A DNA stretch of 57,954 bases from an uncultured Verrucomicrobiales bacterium (GTDB lineage Bacteria; Verrucomicrobiota; Verrucomicrobiia; Verrucomicrobiales; Akkermansiaceae): positions 1 to 57,954 of the forward strand of contig CALFVL010000038.1 in assembly GCA_937928425.1 (NCBI GenBank). The letters are read 5' to 3'. Below, piece by piece: positions 34,978 through 43,363 of the stretch (positions within the stretch are counted from its first letter, which is position 1; each line of letters starts with the position of its first letter). The notes under the pieces were generated by a model that was not told the DNA's origin, made no database searches, and was given only the letters and a program-made list of their open reading frames with translations. The position numbers and the translations under genes are program-made.

Positions 34978-35301
34978 TCAAACCACCTTAAAAAAGCCTT
35001 GTTCTTGGCGCTGCTGGTTCGATGAAAATTCGAGCTCGAAGAGGATGTTTTCTGGGGTGAACTGTTCGAGGTCAGTGGAAACGATGTCGTGGAACTCGAA
35101 TTCTACGATGTGGCGCTTAGTCAGTTTTAAAAAGCCCTGTGTATCGGTCCCATCGCTCATCTCCCAGACTTCAACTTCAAGGAAGATTGAATCTTCTTCC
35201 ACTCGAAAGCTCAGGACGGGTGAATCATGGAAACTGGGCCAATACCCGAACGCATGGATCACTGCTTGATGATTCTGAAGGTAGCTTGGGATAGACGGCA
35301 C
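34978..35301 (-). CDS. Small protein, possibly Imm50-like
   Basis: A 107-residue protein with strand-rich, acidic sequence. The segment FGYWPSFHDSPVLSFRVEED resembles the conserved W-P-S-F-H-D opening of the immunity protein 50 (Imm50) family and related small DUFs. No toxin gene, signal peptide or membrane span is present nearby, so even if the fold is right the role may be different from toxin immunity. It lies downstream of the sigma factor gene on the same strand (about 58 bases away) and converges with rodA across 146 bases. Confidence 0.5.
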   Translation of the reverse strand: MPSIPSYLQNHQAVIHAFGYWPSFHDSPVLSFRVEEDSIFLEVEVWEMSDGTDTQGFLKLTKRHIVEFEFHDIVSTDLEQFTPENILFELEFSSNQQRQEQGFFKVV

Positions 35302-35359
35302 TATCTCTTCTGACGAGCAGCTGCGAAAAATCTTCGCCCCTTAGACACTTCAGAGGGAG

Positions 35360-36208
35360 TTATGCCTCATTCGAGAGTTTAGGAATGGGGTTCTCTTTTT
35401 TACCAAGTGCCTTTCTCATTTTCTCGAGAGCGATGTTCTGAACCTGTCTGATCCGCTCACGAGTGACTCCGAAGTCGTGGCTAATTTCCTCTAGGGTGAG
35501 AGGTTTTTTACCATTGAGCCCGAATCTGGCACCGATGATCTTAGTCTCCCTCTTATCGAGGAGACTCATGAGGCCTCCGAGTTCTCCGTGCATTTCTTTC
35601 GCAGTGAGAGCGTCAAAGGGGTCGACAGCTTTGCTGTCTCCCAGAGTTTCAGAGAATGTGGCTGACCCTTCATCACCGACTGGAGCGTCGAGGGAGGTAG
35701 GTCGTTGGGCGGCTTGCTTGAGCATCGCCAATTTTTTGCGGGGGATGCCGAGGATTTCAGTAAGCTCGTCATCTGTGGGCTCTCGTCCTAATTCCTCTGT
35801 AACCGAGAGGGTGATTTTACGAAGCCGGGAAATTTTATCCACCATGTGGATGGGAAGTCGGACGGTCTTACTCTGATTAGAAAGAGCGCGCTTGATCGAC
35901 TGCTTAATCCACCATGCAGCGTAGGTAGACAGTTTACCTCCTTTCTCAGGGTCGTATTTCTCAACAGCCTTCATCAGTCCGATGTTTCCTTCTGAGATTA
36001 AGTCGGCGAGCGCGAGGCCGTAGTTGGTGTAATCTTTGGCAATTTTAACGACAAGTCGGAGATTAGCGCGGATCATGTGCTCACGTGCAGCCTCATCTCC
36101 GGCCATGATTCTCTCGGCAAGTTCGTGCTCCTCCTTGATGGTGAGAAGTTCAGTCTTGGAGATCTCGTCCATGTAGACTCGCAAGATACTTTCCGATTCA
36201 TTATTCAT
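35360..36208 (-). CDS. Sigma-70 family RNA polymerase sigma factor, group 2 (RpoD/RpoS-like)
   Basis: A 282-residue sigma factor. Region 1.2 is ESILRVYMDEISKTELL; regions 2.1-2.4 run from IRANLRLVVKIAKDY through GLALADLISEGNIGLMKAVEKYDPEKG to STYAAWWIKQSIKRAL; region 3 follows; and region 4.2 is LTLEEISHDFGVTRERIRQV. Region 1.1 and the nonconserved insert of housekeeping RpoD are absent, so this is either a compact primary factor or a group 2 factor. The promoter-recognition residues look like RpoD. On the minus strand a 12-base palindrome (36240-36251) lies 32 bases before the start and may be an operator. Confidence 0.92.
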   Translation of the reverse strand: MNNESESILRVYMDEISKTELLTIKEEHELAERIMAGDEAAREHMIRANLRLVVKIAKDYTNYGLALADLISEGNIGLMKAVEKYDPEKGGKLSTYAAWWIKQSIKRALSNQSKTVRLPIHMVDKISRLRKITLSVTEELGREPTDDELTEILGIPRKKLAMLKQAAQRPTSLDAPVGDEGSATFSETLGDSKAVDPFDALTAKEMHGELGGLMSLLDKRETKIIGARFGLNGKKPLTLEEISHDFGVTRERIRQVQNIALEKMRKALGKKENPIPKLSNEA

Positions 36209-36298
36209 TACTCACTGTATACTGCCATAAGTCAGAATTATTTCTAGAAATTTAAATAAAAGTTGAAAATGAGCGTTATTCATGAGTGAGCACGAAAA

Positions 36299-36319
36299 CC
36301 GCCGAGAAATACTCGGCGG
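36299..36319 (-). terminator. Intrinsic terminator after the bS22/mS38-like gene
   Basis: A perfect 8-bp stem (CCGCCGAG at 36299-36306 paired with CTCGGCGG at 36312-36319) with a 5-base loop. On the minus strand it is followed directly by TTTT. It lies about 65 bases downstream of the small basic-protein gene and upstream of the sigma factor gene, so it should insulate the latter. Confidence 0.75.
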
Positions 36320-36383
36320 TGGAATTAGGCAGAGGGATGCGGTCTACCTAGCCGGAGATCACGAGGATCGCTGAAAAGCCAAC

Positions 36384-36488
36384 CTAGGACTTATAGCGGA
36401 GACGCTTCTTGTGGCGATTAGCCTTCATGCGTTTACGGCGCTTATGCTTGCTGATCTTGGTCTTACGACGCTTTTTGAGGTTACCCAT
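36384..36488 (-). CDS. 34-residue basic protein, bS22/mS38 (AURKAIP1/COX24 domain)-like
   Basis: A tiny, extremely basic protein (34 residues, about 20 of them Lys or Arg plus two His). It opens MGNLKKRRKTKISKHKRRKR and continues with MKANRHKKRLR. The pattern KKRRKxKxSKHKRRKRxKxNR is that of the AURKAIP1/COX24 domain, found in mitochondrial ribosomal protein mS38 and in the 33-residue ribosomal protein bS22 described in mycobacteria. A small-subunit ribosomal role near the decoding site is therefore likely but inferred. No ribosome binding site is visible; an intrinsic terminator follows. Confidence 0.8.
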   Translation of the reverse strand: MGNLKKRRKTKISKHKRRKRMKANRHKKRLRYKS

Positions 36489-36558
36489 AATGTTTGTTAG
36501 TTGGCTTAATGTTCTGCGGATTTTTAAGACCGCAATTCCGTGAAAGTGTTCCTTTTAT

Positions 36559-37434
36559 CTAGGAGACGATTTTATTGAGAGGATACTCGATGATGCCTTC
36601 AGCTCCTAAGTCTTTAAGGTCGGGGATGAGATTACGCGCTACTTTTTCGCAGATGACAGTTTCTAATGCAAGCCAGCCCTCCTCGGTCAGTTTGGCAATC
36701 GTAGGGCGGCGGAGAGAAGGAAGACGTTCTAAGATGGCATCAAGAGATGCTTCTGGGAGGTTAAGCTTTAAGCCTACTTTATCGCGGGCTTCTAGAGCAC
36801 CTTTAAGCATCATAACCATCCGCTCCATCTTTCCGCGTTTCCACTCATCAGCAAAGGCTTCCTTACTTGAATAGAAGTGGGGGAATGAGGAGAGAAGTTC
36901 ATCAACGATACGGAGCTTATTAGCCCGCAATGAAGAGCCAGTTTCAGTGACGTCGACGATGGCATCTACGAGGTCTGGGACTTTCACCTCAGTCGCTCCC
37001 CATGAAAATTCTACGCTCGCGTTGACTCCTTTCTCTGCAAGATAGCGCTTGGTGATCTCGATGCCCTCGGTCGCGATGTGCTTTCCCTCGAGGTCCTGCA
37101 CTGTTTTTATAGGAGATGATTCTGGGACGACGAGGACCCAGCGAGTCGGGCGGGTCGAGGCTCGGGAGTAGGGAAGTTCTGCAAGATCAACTAGATCGAC
37201 ATCATGCCCGTATGCCCAGTCCAGTCCTGTGATACCACAGTCAATGAAACCTTGATCAATGTATCGCGCGATTTCTTGCGCTCGGATCATATAAATATCT
37301 AAGCCATCATCGTCTGAAGATGGGCGGAGACCCCGATCAGAGGTGTAAATGTTATAGCCAGCCTTCTCAAGTAAGCGGAGGGTTGGTTCTTGGAGGCTCC
37401 CTTTAGGTAGAGCAATTTTAAGTGAGTTTGTCAC
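36559..37434 (-). CDS. hisG: ATP phosphoribosyltransferase, long form
   Basis: About 291 residues, the long HisG type with the C-terminal regulatory domain, so it does not need HisZ. It joins PRPP and ATP in the first step of histidine synthesis. Motifs: LKIALPKGSLQEPTLRLLEKAG, IDCGITGLDWAYGHD, and the PRPP-binding VDAIVDVTETGSSLRAN. The ACT-like C-terminal region ends ...LGAEGIIEYPLNKIV. The GTG at 37434 gives the usual N terminus; the open frame extends to a GTG at 37491, adding 19 residues with no family match. No other his genes are present. No clear ribosome binding site at either start. Confidence 0.94.
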   Translation of the reverse strand: MTNSLKIALPKGSLQEPTLRLLEKAGYNIYTSDRGLRPSSDDDGLDIYMIRAQEIARYIDQGFIDCGITGLDWAYGHDVDLVDLAELPYSRASTRPTRWVLVVPESSPIKTVQDLEGKHIATEGIEITKRYLAEKGVNASVEFSWGATEVKVPDLVDAIVDVTETGSSLRANKLRIVDELLSSFPHFYSSKEAFADEWKRGKMERMVMMLKGALEARDKVGLKLNLPEASLDAILERLPSLRRPTIAKLTEEGWLALETVICEKVARNLIPDLKDLGAEGIIEYPLNKIVS

Positions 37435-37511
37435 GCGAGGCGGCGGTTTTAACGATGAAATGTAAGGAAGCAAGCCATTTGAGCGATTCACCCCTAGTAA
37501 GCAAGTGATTA

Positions 37512-38777
37512 CTACAAGGTGCTTGCTCCAAAATAGGGTTGGAGAACTTCAGGAATGGCAATGTTGCCTTCCTCGTCTTGGCATTGTTCTAGGAGGGCGA
37601 CTAAGAGGCGGGGAAGAGCTGTTCCAGAGCCATTGAGCGTATGGCAGAAGGTATTATTTCCGTCCTTATCCTTATAGCGGAGTTTCATCCGGCGTGCTTG
37701 GTAGTCACCGAAGCTGGAGCAGCTAGAGACTTCAAGATACTTCCCTTGCCCAGGAGCCCAGACCTCGATGTCGTAGGTTTTTTGGGAGCCAAAGCCTAGG
37801 TCTCCGGTGCAGAGTTCGATGATTTGGTAGTGGAGGCCTAGTTGTTGCAGAGCGGAGGCGGCGTGCCCTGTCAGCTCTTCCAGAGCTCTCATGGAGCTTT
37901 CTGGTTTTACCATTTGGACGAGTTCTACCTTGTCGAATTGGTGCATGCGGATGATTCCTCGATTATCCCGGCCCGCGCTGCCAGCTTCTCTACGGAAGCA
38001 GGGGGTTTGCCCTGTGACCTTGATCGGGAGGTCCTCTTCACTGAGGAGGGTATCGCGGTAGAGGTTCGTGATGGGGACTTCACCAGTGGGAATTAGGAAC
38101 ATTTCGTTCCCCTCGACACCGTACATATCGTCCTCGAATTTAGGAAGTTGGCCCGTGCCAATCATGCAGTCACGATTGACAATATGTGGAACATTCACCT
38201 CTTCATAACCATTACTAGTCGTTTGTAGATCTAGGAGAAACTGAATAAGGGCCCGCTGTAAACGAGCGCCCTTTCCTCGATAGACGGCAAAGCCTGAGCC
38301 GGAGAGACGGGCTCCATCGTCAAAGGAGATGATGCCTTTCGCCTCGGCCAAGTCTAGGTGATCGCGTGCATTAGTGAGGCTTGGTTTTTCGCCCCAGCTT
38401 CGGATGATAGGGTTAGCTCCTTCATCTTCTCCGAGTGGACAGTCTTCATGGGGAAGATTAGGGATATTAAGGAGGAGTTCTTCTTGCCGGTGAGCTGCTT
38501 TGTTCCCCTCGTCATCAAGTAATTTAATTTGTTCCCCGATTTTTTTGACTTCAGCTTCGATGGCAGATGAGTCCTCGCCATTAGCACGGAGTTTACCGAT
38601 CTCCTTAGAAGTGGATTTACGCTGAGATTGAAGAGCCTGTTTCGCGGTTTCATTTTTACGGCGAGTTTCGTCGCAGGCGAGGACTTCCTCAATGAGCTTG
38701 GCCGAACCATCATGACGGTTGGCAAGGCGTGTTTTTACGAGGTCAGGGTTTTCGCGGATGACTTTGATGTCGAGCAT
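37512..38777 (-). CDS. serS: Seryl-tRNA synthetase
   Basis: A 421-residue class II synthetase. The N-terminal tRNA-binding coiled coil spans about residues 28-100 (ETAKQALQSQRKSTSKEIGKL...). Motif 2 is TPCFRREAGSAGRDNRGIIR followed by HQFDKVELV, and motif 3 is HTLNGSGTALPRLLVALLE. The Ser-specific TGELPKF-like segment appears as IGTGQLPKFEDDMY. Length and order are standard. A 7-bp hairpin lies 13 bases upstream of the ATG. The tRNA-Arg gene is 105 bases upstream on the same strand. Confidence 0.97.
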   Translation of the reverse strand: MLDIKVIRENPDLVKTRLANRHDGSAKLIEEVLACDETRRKNETAKQALQSQRKSTSKEIGKLRANGEDSSAIEAEVKKIGEQIKLLDDEGNKAAHRQEELLLNIPNLPHEDCPLGEDEGANPIIRSWGEKPSLTNARDHLDLAEAKGIISFDDGARLSGSGFAVYRGKGARLQRALIQFLLDLQTTSNGYEEVNVPHIVNRDCMIGTGQLPKFEDDMYGVEGNEMFLIPTGEVPITNLYRDTLLSEEDLPIKVTGQTPCFRREAGSAGRDNRGIIRMHQFDKVELVQMVKPESSMRALEELTGHAASALQQLGLHYQIIELCTGDLGFGSQKTYDIEVWAPGQGKYLEVSSCSSFGDYQARRMKLRYKDKDGNNTFCHTLNGSGTALPRLLVALLEQCQDEEGNIAIPEVLQPYFGASTL

Positions 38778-38789
38778 GGTGAAAAGATC

Positions 38790-38813
38790 GCGGAGTGGTT
38801 AGAGAGACTCCGC
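38790..38813 (-). repeat. Inverted repeat in the serS leader
   Basis: A perfect 7-bp stem (GCGGAGT with ACTCCGC) with a 10-base loop, 13 bases upstream of the serS ATG on the minus strand. No T run follows, so it is not a terminator. It could modulate ribosome access or be chance. Confidence 0.35.
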
Positions 38814-38882
38814 CCCGCGCTTACCCGATTTTTTCCGGTCTGGCAAAGCTTGTTTGAGGAATGAAGACACTCTGACTCTGAG

Positions 38883-38957
38883 TGGCAGGCCCGCAGGGAG
38901 TCGAACCCCGATCGGTGGTACCGGAAACCACTGTTCTATCCATTGAACTACAGGCCC
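38883..38957 (-). tRNA. tRNA-Arg, anticodon CCG
   Basis: A complete cloverleaf on the minus strand. The acceptor is GGGCCTG paired with CGGGCCT (G1-U72 wobble); D stem GTTC/GAAC; anticodon stem GTGGT/ACCAC around loop TTCCGGT, giving CCG, which reads CGG arginine codons; T stem CGGGG/CCCTG with TTCGACT loop. The discriminator is G and the CCA end is encoded (38883-38885). Length with CCA is 75 bases. Confidence 0.95.
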
Positions 38958-38970
38958 CTCAAGAGGCAGA

Positions 38971-38998
38971 AGCTTAGAGAGAGCTGTGGGGAAGTCAA
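38971..38998 (-). promoter_or_regulatory. Sigma-70-type promoter for tRNA-Arg
   Basis: On the minus strand, TTGACT (38993-38998) and TAAGCT (38971-38976) are 16 bases apart, ending 13 bases before the tRNA 5' end. The -35 box fits the consensus in five of six positions; the -10 is weaker. The predicted start leaves a leader of only a few bases. Confidence 0.5.
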
Positions 38999-39150
38999 AG
39001 CGCAAATTCTGTCTTAGTTTACTGAACCAGTCAGCTAGGGATAGATCCGAGCTACGAGTGTTTTCCTTTTTCTTAGATTTATCGCCCTGCGTTGAGTCGT
39101 TCTGCAAAATTCTTGACTCTGAGGTCATCTCGTCTGACATCCTTTTTACC

Positions 39151-40740
39151 ATGTTGACGATCAAAAAAATGACCAAAGCTCTTGGAGGGCGAGTGCTTTT
39201 TGAGAATTCCGAACTGACGATCAACTGGGGCGAGCGAGTGGCTCTAGTCGGGCCGAATGGTGCCGGTAAATCGACCCTATTTAAGATCATTCTAGGAGAA
39301 GAGGAATCAGACAGTGGGACGGTGGAGCGAGATGAATACGGCTTAGTCGGCTACCTTGCTCAGGAGGCAGGAGATCCCGGAGAGGCTAGTATTTTAGAAA
39401 TCGCGATGGGGATTAGTGAGGAGTTGATTAAGGTGATGGAGACGCTGCGAACTGCGGCTAAGGACTCAGAAGAATATGGGGTAGCTCAAGACCGTTTTGA
39501 AGAACTCAATGGTTATCAACTAGAACCTAAGGCGAAGAAGATCCTTGCCGGCTTAGGTTATGGACAGGAGGACTTTTCGCGGCCAGCGAATATGTTTTCA
39601 GGTGGGTGGATCATGCGGGCGCATTTGGCTCGCCTTTTGGTAGAGGAGCCTGATCTCTTAATGCTCGATGAGCCGACGAACCACTTAGACCTGAACTCTC
39701 TGATGTGGTTCCAGCGTTATCTTAACCAGTATCCTGGTGCTTTGCTGATAATTTCTCACGATCGCTCCTTTATGGATGGCGTGGTGGAGAAGGTTTACGA
39801 AATTGATGAGCAAAAATTCATTTCTTATGAGGGGAACTACACCAAGTATCTCAAGCTGAAAGATGAACGCTATGATCAGCACATGAAGGCGTTCCAGAAC
39901 CAGAAAAAGGAAATCGCAAGGATTCAGGAGTTTATTGATAAGTTCCGCTCGGTCGGCTCTAAGGCTTCTCAGGTGCAGAGCCGGATTAAGATGATCGAGA
40001 AGATGGACCGCCTCCCTAAGCCACGTAAGCCGCGTAAGCTCTTCCACTTCCATTTCCCACAACCTCCGCGTTCTACCCAGCGCGTGATCTCGCTAGAAAA
40101 TGTGGATAAAGCCTATGGGGATAATGTTCTCTATCAGAATCTTGATGTGCATATTGAGCGTGGTGATCGGGTGGTCTTGGTCGGCCCGAATGGAGCTGGT
40201 AAATCGACTTTGATGAAAATGCTTGCCGGAATCGAGAAGGGCGATGCTGGGAAACGTAATGTAGGAACGACGACGAAGATAGGCTACTTTTCGCAACACC
40301 GTGCGGTGACTCTAAATGAGAATAATTCCGTGTTGGAGGAAGTGGTAGAAGCAGGCGGAGGGATGCGGGAGAATGAGGCACGCTCGATCTTAGGCTCTTT
40401 TCTTTTCAAAAAAGATGATGTCGCGAAACGGGTGAAAGTTCTCTCAGGAGGTGAAAAGTCTCGACTCTCGCTAGTGAAATTTCTCGTGGATCCTCCGAAC
40501 CTTCTCTTGATGGATGAGCCGACGACCCACTTGGATTTAACCTCGATTGAGGCCCTGGTATCGGCACTAAAACAGTTCGAGGGGACTCTTGTTTTCATCT
40601 CCCACGATGTTCATTTTATTCGCTCACTTGCAGAGCACACGTGGCATATCGCGAATGGAGAAGTGAAGAAGTACTCGGGAGGTTATGATTATTATTTACA
40701 AAAGTCGGGGGCTTTTGGTGAGGATTTCTTCGATGTGTAA
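39151..40740 (+). CDS. ABC-F family ATP-binding protein
   Basis: About 529 residues with two ABC cassettes and no membrane part. Each has a Walker A (GPNGAGKSTLFKI and GPNGAGKSTLMKM), a signature (FSGGWIMRAHLARLL and LSGGEKSRLSLVKFL) and a Walker B (LLMLDEPTNHLDL and LLLMDEPTTHLDL). The linker between them (about 245-315, charged helices ending in KPRKPRKLFHFHFPQPPR) is the P-site tRNA interaction motif region of ABC-F proteins. These act on the ribosome to resolve stalls, like EttA, YbiT or Uup; this one looks most like the YbiT/YdiF group. The frame is open upstream to 38986, but the ATG at 39151 starts at the first strand of the fold. Confidence 0.92.
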   Translation: MLTIKKMTKALGGRVLFENSELTINWGERVALVGPNGAGKSTLFKIILGEEESDSGTVERDEYGLVGYLAQEAGDPGEASILEIAMGISEELIKVMETLRTAAKDSEEYGVAQDRFEELNGYQLEPKAKKILAGLGYGQEDFSRPANMFSGGWIMRAHLARLLVEEPDLLMLDEPTNHLDLNSLMWFQRYLNQYPGALLIISHDRSFMDGVVEKVYEIDEQKFISYEGNYTKYLKLKDERYDQHMKAFQNQKKEIARIQEFIDKFRSVGSKASQVQSRIKMIEKMDRLPKPRKPRKLFHFHFPQPPRSTQRVISLENVDKAYGDNVLYQNLDVHIERGDRVVLVGPNGAGKSTLMKMLAGIEKGDAGKRNVGTTTKIGYFSQHRAVTLNENNSVLEEVVEAGGGMRENEARSILGSFLFKKDDVAKRVKVLSGGEKSRLSLVKFLVDPPNLLLMDEPTTHLDLTSIEALVSALKQFEGTLVFISHDVHFIRSLAEHTWHIANGEVKKYSGGYDYYLQKSGAFGEDFFDV

Positions 40741-40783
40741 ATCAGGCTTGGTCCTGTTATAAAGACGGGGATAGTCTAGTAGA

Positions 40784-41815
40784 GTGCCACGGAAAATTAT
40801 CCACATCGATATGGACTGCTTTTATGCGGCGATCGAGGTGCGCGATGACCCCTCGTTATCGGGGAAGCCGGTGGGAGTCGGCGGGAGCTCGGGACGGGGG
40901 GTTCTTACTACAGCAAATTATGAGGCTCGAAAGTATGGTTGTCACTCAGCGATGCCCGTATTTAAAGCGCGCCAGCTTTGTCCTGATATTGTTCTGACTC
41001 CAGTGCGTTTTGAGGTCTACCGAGAGGTTTCGGCGGAAGTTCGTGGGATTTTTGCGCGGTATACTGATCTGGTTCAGCCTCTTTCACTGGATGAGGCTTA
41101 CTTGGATATGAGTCACCGTAAGGAATCTGGGGCGGCCTTGGCTCAGGAAATCCGCTCGACTATTTTTAGGGAAACTGGGCTAACTGCCTCTGCGGGGATC
41201 GCCCCGAATAAGATGATTGCTAAGGTGGCGAGTGATTGGAATAAGCCGAATGGTCAGTTGGAGGTGAGACCTGAAGAGGTGGATGGTTTTATGAAGGGCT
41301 TACGGGTGGGAAAATTGCAGGGGGTGGGGAAGCGTGGGCAAGAGACCTTGGCGAAGATGGGAGTGGAGACCTGTGGTGATTTACAGCAGTTTTCTAAGAT
41401 CGAATTGGTGAAAACCTTGAATCGTTGGGGCTTAGAACTTTACGAGAGATGCCGGGGACGTGATGAGCGCGCGGTCTCAGTGGATGGCGTGAGGAAGTCG
41501 CTGTCAAAGGAACTGACTTTTCAAGAAAATATAGATGACTTTGATTGGTTATTGACGGTGCTGAGATCTCTGCGTGAGGAGGTGGCAGAGGCGGTGGAGG
41601 CTTATGATGATCAGGAGGTGAAGTCCCGCGTGGTGAAGCTGAAGTTTGAGGATTTTACGCAGACTACGGCGGAGAAGGCGGGGGGAGTCGTAGGTGATGA
41701 GGTTTATGAGGAGTTGTTACGCTTGGCTTGGAGCCGAGGCGAGGGAAAGGCTGTTCGGCTATTGGGGGCGGGGGTGAAATTCGCGGGGGAGGAAGATCAG
41801 ATGGATTTGCTTTAG
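40784..41815 (+). CDS. dinB: DNA polymerase IV (Y family)
   Basis: A 343-residue translesion polymerase. The palm has IIHIDMDCFYAAIEVRDDP (catalytic Asp), the fingers TTANYEARKYGCHSAMP, and the second catalytic site SLDEAYLDMSH. GIAPNKMIAKVASDWNKPNG, a helix-hairpin-helix segment GKLQGVGKRGQETL and the little-finger domain follow. The C terminus ends QMDLL, which fits the beta-clamp-binding consensus QxxLx. Start is GTG at 40784. It is separated from the ABC-F gene by 43 bases and converges with clpX. Confidence 0.95.
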   Translation: MPRKIIHIDMDCFYAAIEVRDDPSLSGKPVGVGGSSGRGVLTTANYEARKYGCHSAMPVFKARQLCPDIVLTPVRFEVYREVSAEVRGIFARYTDLVQPLSLDEAYLDMSHRKESGAALAQEIRSTIFRETGLTASAGIAPNKMIAKVASDWNKPNGQLEVRPEEVDGFMKGLRVGKLQGVGKRGQETLAKMGVETCGDLQQFSKIELVKTLNRWGLELYERCRGRDERAVSVDGVRKSLSKELTFQENIDDFDWLLTVLRSLREEVAEAVEAYDDQEVKSRVVKLKFEDFTQTTAEKAGGVVGDEVYEELLRLAWSRGEGKAVRLLGAGVKFAGEEDQMDLL

Positions 41816-41954
41816 GCGCGACTTTAGGTGAATGCGGTGGAGGTGGTATGGTGTGAGTGTCAGAGAAGAGAACGGTGGTGAGAAGCGATGTGCTTCTGCT
41901 AGTGCTGAACATGCGGAATATGTATCGCCTGAAATCTGGAGATGCTGGGACCCC

Positions 41955-42012
41955 GAGGCTGAGATGTGGGATCAGAGGCTTAAGATGTGGGTTCAGAGGC
42001 TGAGAGCCTCTG
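41955..42012. repeat. Short imperfect direct repeats with an 8-bp hairpin between dinB and clpX
   Basis: Two copies of a 20-21 base unit (GAGGCT-GAGATGTGGGATCA and GAGGCT-TAAGATGTGGGTTCA, from 41955) are followed by a third GAGGCT that begins the perfect hairpin CAGAGGCT-GAG-AGCCTCTG (41994-42012). It lies in the 209-base gap between convergent dinB and clpX. It may act as a bidirectional terminator, but no strong T run follows on either strand (only TTTT after CTACGGG on the plus strand). Confidence 0.5.
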
Positions 42013-42024
42013 CTACGGGTTTTC

Positions 42025-43296
42025 CTATGCGGCGTTAGAGCGGCGTTTTTTTATGCTGGGAGCTTTATCTCCTTTCACGCTGGCTGCATTTACGGTGACT
42101 GACTCCACGTCTTTTCGAGAGGGAACCTCGAACATGATATCGAGCATGAGACGCTCGAAAATCGAGCGCAGTGCACGGGCTCCGGTGCCACGTTCGATAG
42201 CTTGTTTTGCAAGTTCGCTTAAGCCGTCTTTGGTGACTTTAAGTTGAACGTTATTCATGGAGAGTTGCTTTTGGTACTGCTTTAGGAGGGCGTTTTTTGG
42301 CTCGGTGAGGATTTGCACAAGTTCGCCCTCGGTCAGTTTACGAAGGGAGGTGAGGACGGGCAGGCGACCGATGAATTCTGGAATAAGGCCGAAGTGAAGG
42401 AGGTCTTCAGCGCGTACTTGCTTCAGGAGGGCAATTTCTTCTGCCTCTTCGCTGTCTTCGCTTTCTATAGCGTTGAAGCCGAGGGTGCGTTTTCCGAGCC
42501 GGCGGCGAATAATGTCTTCCATTCCTACGAAGGCGCCTCCACAGATGAAGAGAATTTTCTCGGTATTCACCTGAATGTATTCTTGTTGAGGGTGTTTACG
42601 GCCTCCTTGCGGGGGGACGTTGCAGATGGAACCCTCGAGGATTTTAAGAAGGGCCTGTTGGACTCCTTCTCCTGAAACGTCTCGGGTGATGGAGACGTTC
42701 TCGGTCTTACGTCCAATTTTATCGATCTCATCAACATAGATGATCCCACGCTCGGCTCGCTCGACGTCAAAGTCTGCCGATTGGAGGAGGCGGAGGATGA
42801 TGTTTTCGACATCCTCGCCCACATAACCAGCCTCGGTGAGGGTGGTGGCGTCGACAATGCAAAATGGGACGTCTAGGAGGCGGGCTAGGGTCTTGGCTAG
42901 GAGTGTTTTCCCAGAGCCGGTGGGACCGAGGAGGAGGACGTTTGATTTCTCAATTTCCACCTCGGAGAAGCGTTCGTCTGCGACTTCATTTTGGCGGAGA
43001 CGTTGATAGTGGTTGTAGACTGCGACTGAGAGGACTTTTTTAGCGTCTTCTTGGCCGATGACGAAGTCGTTGAGATGTTGGAGAAGTTCTGCAGGGGTGG
43101 GAACGTCTTCCTCGAGCAGGCTGCTGTCTTCAGTCTTCTGTTCGATATTTCCAGCGAGTTCTTTTCGCAGGATGGTGGAGCAGACATCGATGCATTCGTT
43201 ACAAATGTAGACGCCAGGACCGGCGATGAGTTTTTTGACCTCTGAGTGACTTTTGCCACAGAAGGAACACATGGTGAGGTTGTTTGCGCGGGCCAT
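42025..43296 (-). CDS. clpX: ATP-dependent Clp protease ATP-binding subunit ClpX
   Basis: A 423-residue unfoldase that feeds tagged proteins to ClpP. The N-terminal zinc-binding domain uses C10 and C13 (MCSFCGKSH) and C32 and C35 ([10 protein letters not shown]). The AAA+ core has Walker [19 protein letters not shown], the pore loop [10 protein letters not shown], Walker [15 protein letters not shown], the ClpP-binding loop near [10 protein letters not shown] (LGF type) and sensor 2 in [12 protein letters not shown]. clpP and tig are not adjacent. The start ATG has only a weak AAAGAA upstream. It converges with dinB. Confidence 0.97.
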   Translation of the reverse strand: MARANNLTMCSFCGKSHSEVKKLIAGPGVYICNECIDVCSTILRKELAGNIEQKTEDSSLLEEDVPTPAELLQHLNDFVIGQEDAKKVLSVAVYNHYQRLRQNEVADERFSEVEIEKSNVLLLGPTGSGKTLLAKTLARLLDVPFCIVDATTLTEAGYVGEDVENIILRLLQSADFDVERAERGIIYVDEIDKIGRKTENVSITRDVSGEGVQQALLKILEGSICNVPPQGGRKHPQQEYIQVNTEKILFICGGAFVGMEDIIRRRLGKRTLGFNAIESEDSEEAEEIALLKQVRAEDLLHFGLIPEFIGRLPVLTSLRKLTEGELVQILTEPKNALLKQYQKQLSMNNVQLKVTKDGLSELAKQAIERGTGARALRSIFERLMLDIMFEVPSRKDVESVTVNAASVKGDKAPSIKKRRSNAA

Positions 43297-43363
43297 TTCT
43301 TTTTAGTCGTCTCGGGGTTCTGGAGGATCCTAGCACCACGGAAGCAGGCTGTCTTGTGATTAT

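Noticed and set aside
41832-42038. 68-codon plus-strand ORF between dinB and clpX
   Set aside because: It overlaps the end of clpX and is built on the short repeats; codon use and sequence (many Trp, Arg, Met) do not look like a real protein.
42897-43259. 120-codon minus-strand ORF within clpX in another frame
   Set aside because: Ser/Thr/Lys-rich shadow of the clpX frame.
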